From JACQFZ01 sp041485885 (GTDB lineage Bacteria > Pseudomonadota > Gammaproteobacteria > Acidiferrobacterales > Sulfurifustaceae), in contig JBGPKL010000003.1 in NCBI GenBank assembly GCA_041485885.1, forward strand, positions 1 to 64,000: DNA of 64,000 nucleotides. The letters run 5' to 3'. Shown here piece after piece: positions 25,439-33,663 of the stretch (position 1 is the first letter of the stretch; each line of letters starts with the position of its first letter). The notes below the pieces were generated by a model. The model did no database searches. It saw only the letters and a program-made list of their open reading frames with translations, and was not told where the DNA came from. Both the position numbers and the translations under genes were made by a program.

Positions 25439-26907
25439 TCGGGCTCGCAAGCGCCTTCGGGCGCATCCCATTACGCTGGAAAGTCGTCGTCATCATGCTC
25501 GGCGTCGCCGCGATCAGCCTGGTGCTCGCGGGCGCGGGGCTGCTGCTGTACGAGCGCGCCGGGTTCGAACGCGAGACCGAGCGCAAGCTGGTCTTGCTCG
25601 CCGACGTTATCGGGTTGAACAGCACCGCGGCGCTCGCGTTCAAAGATGTCGCGGCGGGGACCGAGACGCTCGCTGCGCTCTCGAGCGACGAGCATGTCGT
25701 CGCGGCGGCTCTCTATGACACCAAGGGAGGGCTGTTTGCACGCTACCTGCGCCGGGGCGCCGACCACTCGCTGCCCGAGTCGGCGCCGCCCCTCAGCAAC
25801 GCCACGTTCGGCGATGGAGAGGCGTCGCTCGTGCGCACGATCGTCCTTAGAGGACAGCCGGTCGGCAAGATGTACTTGCTGGCCGACACCACCGGGTGGA
25901 GCGCCACCATGTGGGGCTTCATCGGTATCCTCGCCATTCTGTTCGTCGCCGTTCTGGTCGTCGGGTTGTTCGTCTCCATCTGGCTGCAGCGCTTGATCAC
26001 GGATCCGATCGCCGAGCTCGCGCAGTTAACGCGACGCATCGGACAGGAACGGGATTACACATTGCGCGCCGTGCCACACACCGAGGACGAGCTGGGCGTG
26101 CTGGTGCACGGATTCAACGACATGCTCGATGAGATCGGGAAGAGACGCGGCGAGCTTGAACGCGCGCACCATGAGCTGTACCAGCTCAATGAACAGTTGG
26201 AGCAACGTGTGCACGTCCGAACCGAACAGTTGGAAATCGCCAATAAGGAGCTGGAGGCGTTCTCCTACTCCGTGTCGCACGACTTGCGCGCGCCGCTACG
26301 CGCGATCGACGGCTTCTCGCGGATTTTGCTGGACGACCACGGTGCAGCGCTCGATGCCGGCGCGCATGACTGCCTGGACCGGGTGCGCAACGCCGCGCAG
26401 CGCATGAGCATGCTGATCGACGACCTGCTGATGCTCGCGCGCGTGACCCGCGCCGAGGCCGTCCGCGCGGAGGTCGATTTCAGCGCGCTCGCGCGCCAGG
26501 TCGCGGACGCCTTGCAAGCGCAGAACCCCGACCGCCGCGTGCGCTTCGCGCTGACCCCGGGGCTCAAGGTACACGGCGACGCGCGGTTACTGCGCATCGC
26601 GCTCGAGAATCTTTTTGAGAACGCCTGGAAATTCACCGGCGGTCGGACCGAGGCTAGCATCGAGTTCGGGATGAAATCCGAGGATTCAACACCTGTTTAC
26701 TTTGTGCGGGATAACGGCGCGGGCTTCGATATGACCTATGCCGGCAAGCTTTTCACGCCGTTCCAGCGTCTGCACATGGCCGAGGAGTTCCCGGGTACGG
26801 GGATCGGATTAGCCACGGTGCAACGAATCATTCATAAACACAACGGCCGCATCTGGGCGGAAGGCGCCGTTGACCAGGGTGCTACATTCTACTTTAGGGT
26901 CGGTTAA
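25435..26907 (+). CDS. CHASE8-HAMP sensor histidine kinase
   Basis: A 490-residue inner-membrane kinase beginning at GTG 25435, overlapping the YfiR-family stop. An N-terminal helix (about 14-38), a periplasmic CHASE8-like domain (about 40-155; NSTAALAFKDVAAGTETLAA, VVAAALYDTKGGLFARY), a second helix (about 158-183), HAMP, a coiled coil and HisKA with His282 (YSVSHDLRAPLRAIDG) lead to HATPase (ENAWKFT, DNGAGFDM, GTGIGLATV). CHASE8 is the sensory domain of YfiN, the YfiR target. Its likely cytoplasmic partner is the receiver encoded 12 bases downstream. Confidence 0.92.
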   Translation: MIGLASAFGRIPLRWKVVVIMLGVAAISLVLAGAGLLLYERAGFERETERKLVLLADVIGLNSTAALAFKDVAAGTETLAALSSDEHVVAAALYDTKGGLFARYLRRGADHSLPESAPPLSNATFGDGEASLVRTIVLRGQPVGKMYLLADTTGWSATMWGFIGILAILFVAVLVVGLFVSIWLQRLITDPIAELAQLTRRIGQERDYTLRAVPHTEDELGVLVHGFNDMLDEIGKRRGELERAHHELYQLNEQLEQRVHVRTEQLEIANKELEAFSYSVSHDLRAPLRAIDGFSRILLDDHGAALDAGAHDCLDRVRNAAQRMSMLIDDLLMLARVTRAEAVRAEVDFSALARQVADALQAQNPDRRVRFALTPGLKVHGDARLLRIALENLFENAWKFTGGRTEASIEFGMKSEDSTPVYFVRDNGAGFDMTYAGKLFTPFQRLHMAEEFPGTGIGLATVQRIIHKHNGRIWAEGAVDQGATFYFRVG

Positions 26908-26919
26908 GGAGGACGGACA

Positions 26920-27357
26920 ATGCCAGACAAGGTGATTCTATTAGTAGAGGACAACCGGGACGACGAGGCGCTCACGCTGCGCGCGCTCCAAACGAACAAC
27001 ATCCGCAACCACGTGGTCGTGGCGCGCAACGGTGTCGAAGCCCTCGACTACCTATTCGGCACCGGTGCGCACGCGGGTCGCGACGTGCGCGACATGCCGG
27101 CGGTAGTACTGCTCGATCTAAAGCTGCCGAAGATCGACGGGTTGGAAGTTCTGCGCCGCGTCCGCGCCGACGAGCGCACGGCGCTCCTGCCCGTGGTGAT
27201 CCTAACTTCTTCCAAAGAAGATCAGGATGTCATCAGCGGTTATCGCCTGCGCTGCAACAGCTACGTGCGCAAGCCGGTAAATTTCGACGAGTTCATCCAG
27301 GCGGCGCGGCAACTCGGGCTGTATTGGTTGCTGCTCAACGAGGGGCCGCCCACGTAG
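26920..27357 (+). CDS. Single-domain response regulator, Rcp1 type
   Basis: A 145-residue receiver without an output domain. Phospho-acceptor Asp66 is in VVLLDLKLPKIDG; the acidic pocket (LLVEDNRDDEALTLRAL), the Thr/Ser (ILTSSKEDQD) and Lys (YVRKPVNFDEF) are in place. The Rcp1 group usually serves phytochrome-like kinases whose core resembles the kinase next door. It lies 12 bases after that kinase, after a GGAGGA ribosome site, and 11 bases before the next receiver-cyclase gene. Confidence 0.93.
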   Translation: MPDKVILLVEDNRDDEALTLRALQTNNIRNHVVVARNGVEALDYLFGTGAHAGRDVRDMPAVVLLDLKLPKIDGLEVLRRVRADERTALLPVVILTSSKEDQDVISGYRLRCNSYVRKPVNFDEFIQAARQLGLYWLLLNEGPPT

Positions 27358-27368
27358 GCGGCTTGCGC

Positions 27369-29633
27369 ATGAAGTCGGCGCTACAGGTACTCATCGTCGA
27401 AGACTCCGAGGAGGACGCGCTCCTACTCGTGCGGCGTCTGTCGCAGGGCGGTTACCAACCGCAATGGCGACGGGTAGACACGCAGATGGACTTCAAAGCC
27501 GCGCTGGAGAACCAGCCGTGGGACATTATTTTCGCCGACTACACCATGCCGCGCTTCAGCGGCACGATCGCGCTCGCCATACTGCGGCAACATGATCTCG
27601 ACGTGCCGTTTATCTTCGTATCCGGAAGCATCGGCGAGGATACGGCGGTGGAAGCCATGAAGTCCGGCGCCCAAGACTACGTCATGAAGAACAACCTCGC
27701 GCGGCTGCTGCCGGCGGTCGAACGGGAACTGCGCGAGGCGTCGCGGCGCGTCGAGCAACGCCGCGCCGAGCAGGAGTTGCAGTTATTGCAAACGTTCGCG
27801 GCGACCGCCGCCGCCGCGCCCGATGCGACGTCGGCCATCGCCTTGACGTTGCGCAAGGTATGCGAGACCACGGGTTGGACCTTGGCGCAGGCGTGGGTAC
27901 CGAGCGCGGATTGGACCACCCTCGAATGCAGCTCCGCGTGGTATGGCCAGGGAAACGGTTTGGAAGAGTTTCGCGCCGCGAGCCTCGCCGTCACCACCGC
28001 GTCGGTGGATCTGCCCGGGCGCGTATGGGCTTCGAAGCAAGCGCTATGGATAGCGGATGTCACGCAAGACGCTCAGTTTGCGCGCGCTTCGGTCGCCGTC
28101 GAAACGGGTCTACGGGCGGCCGTGGGAATTCCGGTGGCGAGCGACAACGAGGTGCTCGGCGTGCTCGAATTCTTCCTGCGCGAACCGCATGCCGAGGACG
28201 CGCATTTGCTGAAGGTGCTCTGCGCCGTAGGCGAGCAGCTCGGCGGCGTGCTGCAGCGCAAGCGCGCCGAGGAACGTTTGCACTATCTGGCGCACTACGA
28301 CGCGCTCACCGGGCTGCCGAACCGGACCTTGTTCATCGATCGCCTCAACCAAGCGATGGCCGACGCCAACCGCCGTCAACGGCTCGTCGGGGTCGCGTTC
28401 CTCGATCTCGATCGGTTCAAGACCATCAACGACAGCCTGGGGCACAGCGTCGGCGATCTCCTGCTCAAGGGTGTCGCGGATCGGTTATCCGATTCCGTTC
28501 GCCACGGCGATACCGTCACGCGTTTGGCGGGCGATGAGTTCACGCTGATCCTGGCGGACATGGGCCATGCTAATCACGCCGCGCAGGTGGCGACAAAAAT
28601 ATTGGCGAGCCTCGCGCGCCCGTTCGCCATCGGCGGCCACGAGCTCTTCACCAGCGCGAGCCTCGGCATGACGCTCTACCCCAACGACGAAATCACCGTC
28701 GAGGGGTTGCTGCGCAACGCCGACATCGCCATGTATCGGGCGAAAAAGTCCAGCGGCAACACGTACGCGTTCTACTCCGCCGACATGACGGTCAGAGCGC
28801 ACGAGCGTTTGGCGTTGGAAAACGATCTGCGCCACGCGCTTGATCATGAGCAGCTCGTGGTGCATTACCAGCCGGTGATCGATATGCGCACGGGCGCAGT
28901 CGATACGCTGGAGGCGCTGGTGCGCTGGCAACACCCGCAGCGCGGTTTGATCGCACCGGCCGACTTCATTCCGCTGGCCGAAGAATCGGGACTGATCGTC
29001 GCGTTGGGCGAGCGGGTACTGCAGATGGCGTGCGCGCAGTTCGCCGCGTTCCAAGCGGCGTGCCCTGGGCTGCGTCTGGCGGTAAACGTTTCGGCGCGCC
29101 AGTTCCAGCGGCCGGACCTGGCGGATCGGATCATCGAGATTTTACGCCGCACCGGGTTCGATCCGCGTCTGCTCGATCTTGAGATCACCGAGAGCCTGTT
29201 GATGCAGAACATGGAAACGGCGCTCGTTCTGATGCGCCAATTGAGCGATCGCGGGATACGGTTCGCGATCGATGACTTCGGCACCGGCTACTCCAGCCTC
29301 GCCTACCTCAAAGGCTTGCCGATCGAACGCGTCAAGATCGATCGTTCTTTCGTGCGCGATACGCCGCAGGATGGCAACGACGTGGCCATCGTTTCCGCGA
29401 TTATTTCCATGGCGCACAACCTTGGATTGCAAGTCACCGCAGAAGGAGTGGAAACAGACGAGCAATTGGCGCTGTTGCGCGAACGCGGCTGCAACGCGGT
29501 GCAAGGCTACCTTTACAGCCGTCCCCTGCCGGCGGCGGAAATCTCGGTGCGGCTGCGGCAAGGCGCACCGCCGTGGGATGGAGAGCTCGAGGCCGGAACG
29601 CGCGCTAGTCCGGGCGGCCGAGCTTCTTCTTGA
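27369..29633 (+). CDS. REC-GAF-GGDEF-EAL cyclic-di-GMP enzyme
   Basis: A 754-residue protein. The receiver domain (1-125) has Asp57 in IIFADYTMPRFSG. A GAF-like domain spans about 155-295. A GGDEF domain (about 320-480) keeps an AGDEF signature, and an EAL domain (about 495-740) keeps EALVRW, NVSARQF, EITESLLM, DDFGTGYSSL and KIDRSF. Both halves therefore look catalytically competent, and phosphorylation of the receiver may set whether cyclic-di-GMP is made or broken. The start is ATG 27369; an earlier in-frame start at 27324 would overlap the regulator gene. The end overlaps the gatB stop region by 29 bases, tail to tail. Confidence 0.93.
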   Translation: MKSALQVLIVEDSEEDALLLVRRLSQGGYQPQWRRVDTQMDFKAALENQPWDIIFADYTMPRFSGTIALAILRQHDLDVPFIFVSGSIGEDTAVEAMKSGAQDYVMKNNLARLLPAVERELREASRRVEQRRAEQELQLLQTFAATAAAAPDATSAIALTLRKVCETTGWTLAQAWVPSADWTTLECSSAWYGQGNGLEEFRAASLAVTTASVDLPGRVWASKQALWIADVTQDAQFARASVAVETGLRAAVGIPVASDNEVLGVLEFFLREPHAEDAHLLKVLCAVGEQLGGVLQRKRAEERLHYLAHYDALTGLPNRTLFIDRLNQAMADANRRQRLVGVAFLDLDRFKTINDSLGHSVGDLLLKGVADRLSDSVRHGDTVTRLAGDEFTLILADMGHANHAAQVATKILASLARPFAIGGHELFTSASLGMTLYPNDEITVEGLLRNADIAMYRAKKSSGNTYAFYSADMTVRAHERLALENDLRHALDHEQLVVHYQPVIDMRTGAVDTLEALVRWQHPQRGLIAPADFIPLAEESGLIVALGERVLQMACAQFAAFQAACPGLRLAVNVSARQFQRPDLADRIIEILRRTGFDPRLLDLEITESLLMQNMETALVLMRQLSDRGIRFAIDDFGTGYSSLAYLKGLPIERVKIDRSFVRDTPQDGNDVAIVSAIISMAHNLGLQVTAEGVETDEQLALLRERGCNAVQGYLYSRPLPAAEISVRLRQGAPPWDGELEAGTRASPGGRASS

Positions 29634-31044
29634 GTAGATCGTTCACTTGCGCCGGGTTGGCCTTGCCGGCGGTCGCCTTCATCACTTGACCGACGAAGTA
29701 ACCGAAGAGTTTTTCTTGCCCGGAGCGATATTGCTCGAGTTGTTTCGGATTCTTCGCCATCACCTCATCGATCGCTTTCTCGATCGCGCCGGTATCGGTG
29801 ATCTGCTTCAGGCCTTTCTTTTCGATCACTGCGTCGGCGTCGCCTTCGCCGGCCCACATGGCTTCGAGCACGTCCTTTGCGATCTTGCCGGAAATGGTGT
29901 TGTCGGCAAGACGCTTGAGCAGACCCGCCATCATCGGCGCGGTCACCGGCGACTCCGGAATGTCCTTGTTGTCGCGATTGAGAAAACCGGACAGCTCGAC
30001 GGCGATCCAGTTGGCCGCGATTTTTCGGTCCGCGTCCGAGAGCTGAACCACGCGTTCGTAATACTCCGCCATTTCGCGCGAGGCGGTGAGCACGCCGGCA
30101 TCGTAAGCGGAAAGACTGTACTCCTTAATAAAGCGCGCGCGCTTGGCGTCGGGTAGCTCCGGTAACGACGTCTGCACGTCGCGCACAAAGGCGTCGTCGA
30201 TCACGAGCGGCGGTAGATCCGGATCCGGGAAATAGCGATAGTCCATCGCCTCTTCTTTGCTACGCATCGAGCGCGTTTCGTTCTTGTCCGAGTCGTACAG
30301 GCGCGTTTCCTGCACCACCTTGCCGCCGGATTCGAGCAGCTCGATCTGGCGCTCGATCTCGAATTCGATCGCCTTCTCGACGAACCGGAACGAGTTGACG
30401 TTCTTTATCTCCGCGCGCGTGCCGAGTTTCTTCTCGCCCTTGGGGCGGACGGAGACGTTGGCGTCGCAGCGGAACGATCCTTCCTGCATGTTGCCGTCGC
30501 AAATGCCGAGATAAACCACGAGCTGATGCAGCTTCTTAAGGTAAGCGACCGCCTCTTTCGCCGAGCGCAGATCCGGCTCGGAGACGATTTCGAGCAGCGG
30601 CGTGCCGGCGCGATTCAAATCGATGCCCGACATCCCACGAAAGTCTTCGTGCAGCGACTTGCCGGCATCCTCCTCGAGATGCGCGCGCGTCACGCCGACG
30701 ACTTTCTCGACGCCGTCGACGTCGACGGTTACGCTGCCTTTCGCCACGATCGGCAGCTCGTACTGGCTGATCTGATAGCCCTTCGGCAAATCCGGATAGA
30801 AATAATTCTTGCGCGCGAACACCGAGCGATGATTGATCTGCGCGCCGATGGCGAGGCCGAACTTAACGGCCATGCGCGCCGCTTCCTTATTAAATACCGG
30901 CAGCACGCCGGGCAAAGCGATATCGACCGCGCACGCCTGCGTGTTCGGCACCGCGCCGTATTTCGTCGACGCGCCGGAGAACGCCTTGCTCCTAGTGAGC
31001 AACTGCGTGTGGACTTCAAGACCGATGACCGTTTCCCATTCCAT
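29605..31044 (-). CDS. gatB: Asp-tRNA(Asn)/Glu-tRNA(Gln) amidotransferase subunit B
   Basis: A 479-residue tRNA-binding kinase-like subunit of the GatCAB complex, which converts mischarged Glu-tRNA(Gln) and Asp-tRNA(Asn). Diagnostic segments are WETVIGLEVHTQLLTRSKAF at the start, LPGVLPVFNKEAARMAVKFG, FYPDLPKGYQISQYE and DYRYFPDPDLPP. The C-terminal YqeY-like tail is complete (LLKKKLGRPD). It is separated from gatA by a REP-associated transposase gene, yet the order gatC-gatA-gatB on one strand is kept. Confidence 0.97.
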   Translation of the reverse strand: MEWETVIGLEVHTQLLTRSKAFSGASTKYGAVPNTQACAVDIALPGVLPVFNKEAARMAVKFGLAIGAQINHRSVFARKNYFYPDLPKGYQISQYELPIVAKGSVTVDVDGVEKVVGVTRAHLEEDAGKSLHEDFRGMSGIDLNRAGTPLLEIVSEPDLRSAKEAVAYLKKLHQLVVYLGICDGNMQEGSFRCDANVSVRPKGEKKLGTRAEIKNVNSFRFVEKAIEFEIERQIELLESGGKVVQETRLYDSDKNETRSMRSKEEAMDYRYFPDPDLPPLVIDDAFVRDVQTSLPELPDAKRARFIKEYSLSAYDAGVLTASREMAEYYERVVQLSDADRKIAANWIAVELSGFLNRDNKDIPESPVTAPMMAGLLKRLADNTISGKIAKDVLEAMWAGEGDADAVIEKKGLKQITDTGAIEKAIDEVMAKNPKQLEQYRSGQEKLFGYFVGQVMKATAGKANPAQVNDLLKKKLGRPD

Positions 31045-31109
31045 ATCGCTGTCACACTACAAGAATCACTTGACCCCTCATCTCGTCTAAAACGATGAGC
31101 GGAATGAAC

Positions 31110-31131
31110 GGTGCGTGAAACGCACCCTACA
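31110..31131. repeat. REP-like hairpin, copy 1
   Basis: GGTGCGT-gaa-ACGCACC followed by CTACA. Nearly identical to copy 2 (inverted) and copy 3; it differs from copy 3 by one base in the loop. Together with copy 2 it forms a convergent pair typical of REP doublets (BIMEs). Confidence 0.8.
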
Positions 31132-31153
31132 TTATTCAAAACTTAGTTTCACA

Positions 31154-31175
31154 TGTAGGGTGCGTTCCACGCACC
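31154..31175. repeat. REP-like hairpin, copy 2 (inverted)
   Basis: TGTAG then GGTGCGT-tcc-ACGCACC, the reverse complement of copy 3 and close to that of copy 1. It lies just downstream of the stop of the REP-associated transposase gene. Confidence 0.82.
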
Positions 31176-31180
31176 ATCAA

Positions 31181-31729
31181 CTATTCGCCAAATTGACTGC
31201 CTGTTAGGTCACGCATTGGCCCGCCCCAATCGGCCGGATAAGATCCCGCCGCTACGTAACGATGAAAGGTAGAATGTGGCCAGTCACCAACAGTCCGCAC
31301 ATAACCATGCTTCACCGGATTCCAATGAATATAATCCACGTGATTCCGAAAGTCCGTTTCGTCCCTGATCTGATGTTCCCAAAATCGCCTCTGCCAGAAA
31401 CTTAATTCCTTTCGTTTCCGACGCGACTCATTCAGTTGTTCTTTGTTTCCAAAACGCGCGCCGCATGATTGGCTGACATGCCGTTTGACTATTGCCCATC
31501 GCGCCGCAAAGTTTGCATCACCGTCGGGTAGGGTCCAAACGCAGTGCAAATGGTCCGGCAACAATACCCATGCCTCGCTTTGGAACGGCAGTGTTTTTCT
31601 GGCTAGTTGTACACCGGCACGCAAAGCGCTCCTAACGTCTCCGTCCGTTAATACTTTCTGGCGCTCATATGTCGCCACGATGAAAAAGTAGGTTCCTCCG
31701 ATTACGTTAGCTCTGCGATATTCCGGAAT
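31181..31729 (-). CDS. REP-associated tyrosine transposase (RAYT, Y1 family)
   Basis: The body has the Y1 features: HUH-like motif LPDHLHCVWTLP, the helix FWQRRFWEHQIRDETDF and the catalytic-Tyr region RNHVDYIHWNPVKHGYV. The family N-terminus YRRANVIGGTYFFIVATYER is encoded upstream of GTG 31678, and the codon aligned with the usual ATG (MPEYRRA) is ATT 31729-31727. Either ATT is used, a shorter product starts at GTG 31678, or the gene is crippled. It is flanked by REP-like hairpins within the gatCAB operon. RAYTs are thought to mobilise REP sequences. Confidence 0.85.
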   Translation of the reverse strand: MPEYRRANVIGGTYFFIVATYERQKVLTDGDVRSALRAGVQLARKTLPFQSEAWVLLPDHLHCVWTLPDGDANFAARWAIVKRHVSQSCGARFGNKEQLNESRRKRKELSFWQRRFWEHQIRDETDFRNHVDYIHWNPVKHGYVRTVGDWPHSTFHRYVAAGSYPADWGGPMRDLTGSQFGE

Positions 31730-31748
31730 CCTTCAGCTTCTACGTCAT

Positions 31749-31770
31749 GGTGCGTGGAACGCACCCTACA
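31749..31770. repeat. REP-like hairpin, copy 3
   Basis: GGTGCGT-gga-ACGCACC then CTACA, exactly complementary to copy 2. It lies directly after the gatA stop (TTA on this strand at 31772-31774) and before the transposase gene, so it could also act as an attenuator or mRNA-stabilising hairpin for gatA. Confidence 0.82.
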
Positions 31771-31771
31771 T

Positions 31772-33226
31772 TTATTCGAAACCTTTGGGCACGCGCCGGT
31801 GCCAGTCAGTCACTTGCTGATAGCGATGGGCGACGTTCAGTAGTCGGGCTTCATCGAAGTACTTGCCGATAAGCTGCAACCCAATGGGCAATCCTTTGCC
31901 GTCAAACCCCGCGGGGATCGACATGCCGGGAATACCGGCAAGATTTACCGATATGGTGTAAATGTCGGACAAATACATCGCCACGGGATCGTCGGTCTTG
32001 GCGCCGAGCCTGAATGCCGTGGTCGGCGACGTCGGGCCCATGATCACGTCGCACTTCTCGAACGCGCGGGTGAAATCCTCGGCGATGAGGCGCCGCAGCT
32101 TTTGGGCTTTCAAGTAGTAGGCGTCGTAGTAGCCGGCGGAGAGCGCGTACGTGCCGATCATGATGCGCCGCTTCACTTCGGCGCCGAAACCTTCCGCGCG
32201 CGTCTTGCTATACATATCGAGGAGATCGTCGTACTCGGGCGTGCGGTAGCCGTAACGCACGCCGTCGAAGCGCGCGAGATTGCTCGACGCTTCCGCGGGC
32301 GCGAGCACGTAGTAGCACGGCACGGCGAGCTTCGAATTGGGTAACGCGACGTCGACGATCTGCGCGCCGAGCTTTTTGAATTCGGCGATCGCGGTTTCGA
32401 TCGCGCGCGCGACGTCGGCGTTCAACCCCTCGCCGAAGTACTCGCGCGGCAAGCCGATACGCACGCCGCGGATATCGTCATTAATGGTGGCGGTGTAATC
32501 TGGGACCGCTCTATCGAGCGACGTGGAGTCGCGCGGATCGAAGCCGGCCATCACGTTCAGCAACAACGCCGCGTCTTCGGCGGTGCGCGCGATCGGTCCG
32601 CCCTGGTCGAGCGAGGAGGCGAACGCGATCATGCCGTAGCGCGACACGCGTCCGTAACTTGGCTTCAGGCCGGTTAGATTACAGAGCGCGGCGGGCTGGC
32701 GGATCGACCCGCCCGTGTCGGTGCCGGTCGCGGCCGGCGCGAGACGCGCGGCGACCGCGGCGGCGGAGCCGCCCGAGCTGCCGCCCGGCACCGAGTCGGT
32801 ATGCCAGGGATTTTTTACCGGACCGTAGTACGACATTTCGTTCGACGAGCCCATCGCGAACTCGTCCATGTTCGTCTTCCCGAGAATCACCGCGCCGGCG
32901 GCGTTGAATTTCTCGATGGTGGTCGCGTCGTAAGGCGCGACGAAATTCGAAAGAATTTTCGACCCACACGTGGTGAGCCAGCCGTCAGCGCAAAAAATAT
33001 CTTTTTGCGCGATCGGGACGCCGATCAGCGCACCAGTCTCGCGTTTGGCGAGACGGGTAGCGGCGGCCTTGGCTTGCGCAAGCGAACGTTCCGGATCGAC
33101 GGTGATGAAGGCGTTGAGCGCTTTATACCTATTAATGCGCTCGAGGAACGCGTGGGTCAGCTCGACGCTCGAAATGTGACGGGCGCGCACCGCCTGCGCG
33201 AGCTCGGCAACGGTCTTATCGATCAT
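31772..33226 (-). CDS. gatA: Asp-tRNA(Asn)/Glu-tRNA(Gln) amidotransferase subunit A
   Basis: A 484-residue amidase-signature enzyme that releases ammonia from glutamine for GatB. The Ser-cis-Ser-Lys machinery is visible: Lys in GVPIAQKDIF, the loop VPGGSSGGSAAAVAAR and the nucleophile Ser in GTDTGGSIRQPAAL. The C-terminus GLPIGLQLIGKYFDEARLLN is intact, in contrast to the amidase relic at 13070. It follows gatC by 11 bases. Start ATG 33224-33226. Confidence 0.97.
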   Translation of the reverse strand: MIDKTVAELAQAVRARHISSVELTHAFLERINRYKALNAFITVDPERSLAQAKAAATRLAKRETGALIGVPIAQKDIFCADGWLTTCGSKILSNFVAPYDATTIEKFNAAGAVILGKTNMDEFAMGSSNEMSYYGPVKNPWHTDSVPGGSSGGSAAAVAARLAPAATGTDTGGSIRQPAALCNLTGLKPSYGRVSRYGMIAFASSLDQGGPIARTAEDAALLLNVMAGFDPRDSTSLDRAVPDYTATINDDIRGVRIGLPREYFGEGLNADVARAIETAIAEFKKLGAQIVDVALPNSKLAVPCYYVLAPAEASSNLARFDGVRYGYRTPEYDDLLDMYSKTRAEGFGAEVKRRIMIGTYALSAGYYDAYYLKAQKLRRLIAEDFTRAFEKCDVIMGPTSPTTAFRLGAKTDDPVAMYLSDIYTISVNLAGIPGMSIPAGFDGKGLPIGLQLIGKYFDEARLLNVAHRYQQVTDWHRRVPKGFE

Positions 33227-33237
33227 CGCGGCCCCGC

Positions 33238-33525
33238 TTACTCGATGACCTTCGGGACCAGATAGAGCCCGGCCTCGACCGCTGGCGCGATCGCCTGGAA
33301 TTTCTCGCGCTGATCGGGCTCGGTGATCTCGTCAGCACGCAGCCGGAGTGCCGACTCGGACGGATGTGCCATCGGCGCGACACCCGTCGTATCGACGGCA
33401 TTCATCTGCTCGATCAACCCGAGTATCCGAGACAGCGAGTCGGCATACGTCTGCGCTTCTTCCGCGGTAATCCGCAGCCGAGCGAGATGTGCTATTTTCA
33501 TTACTTGGGTTGTATCGAGCGACAT
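33238..33525 (-). CDS. gatC: Asp-tRNA(Asn)/Glu-tRNA(Gln) amidotransferase subunit C
   Basis: A 95-residue subunit that ties GatA to GatB. Typical segments are VMKIAHLARLRITAEEAQTY, LSRILGLIEQMNAVDTTGV and PMAHP. The start is ATG 33525 (MSLDTTQV); the frame stays open further upstream but that sequence is not family-like. It is divergent from mreB across a 138-base promoter region, an arrangement common in beta- and gammaproteobacteria. Confidence 0.95.
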   Translation of the reverse strand: MSLDTTQVMKIAHLARLRITAEEAQTYADSLSRILGLIEQMNAVDTTGVAPMAHPSESALRLRADEITEPDQREKFQAIAPAVEAGLYLVPKVIE

Positions 33526-33663
33526 GCACTCGTGGTTAGCGGCAACCGGGCGGCGCGGACGAGCGTCGGACGTTAGCATATCCCATCTTTCGGTTGAACC
33601 CACCGCATGCGGTTGATACAGTTAGGCGCCGTTTTTCAACCATTACTCCCGGTACATCATTCC

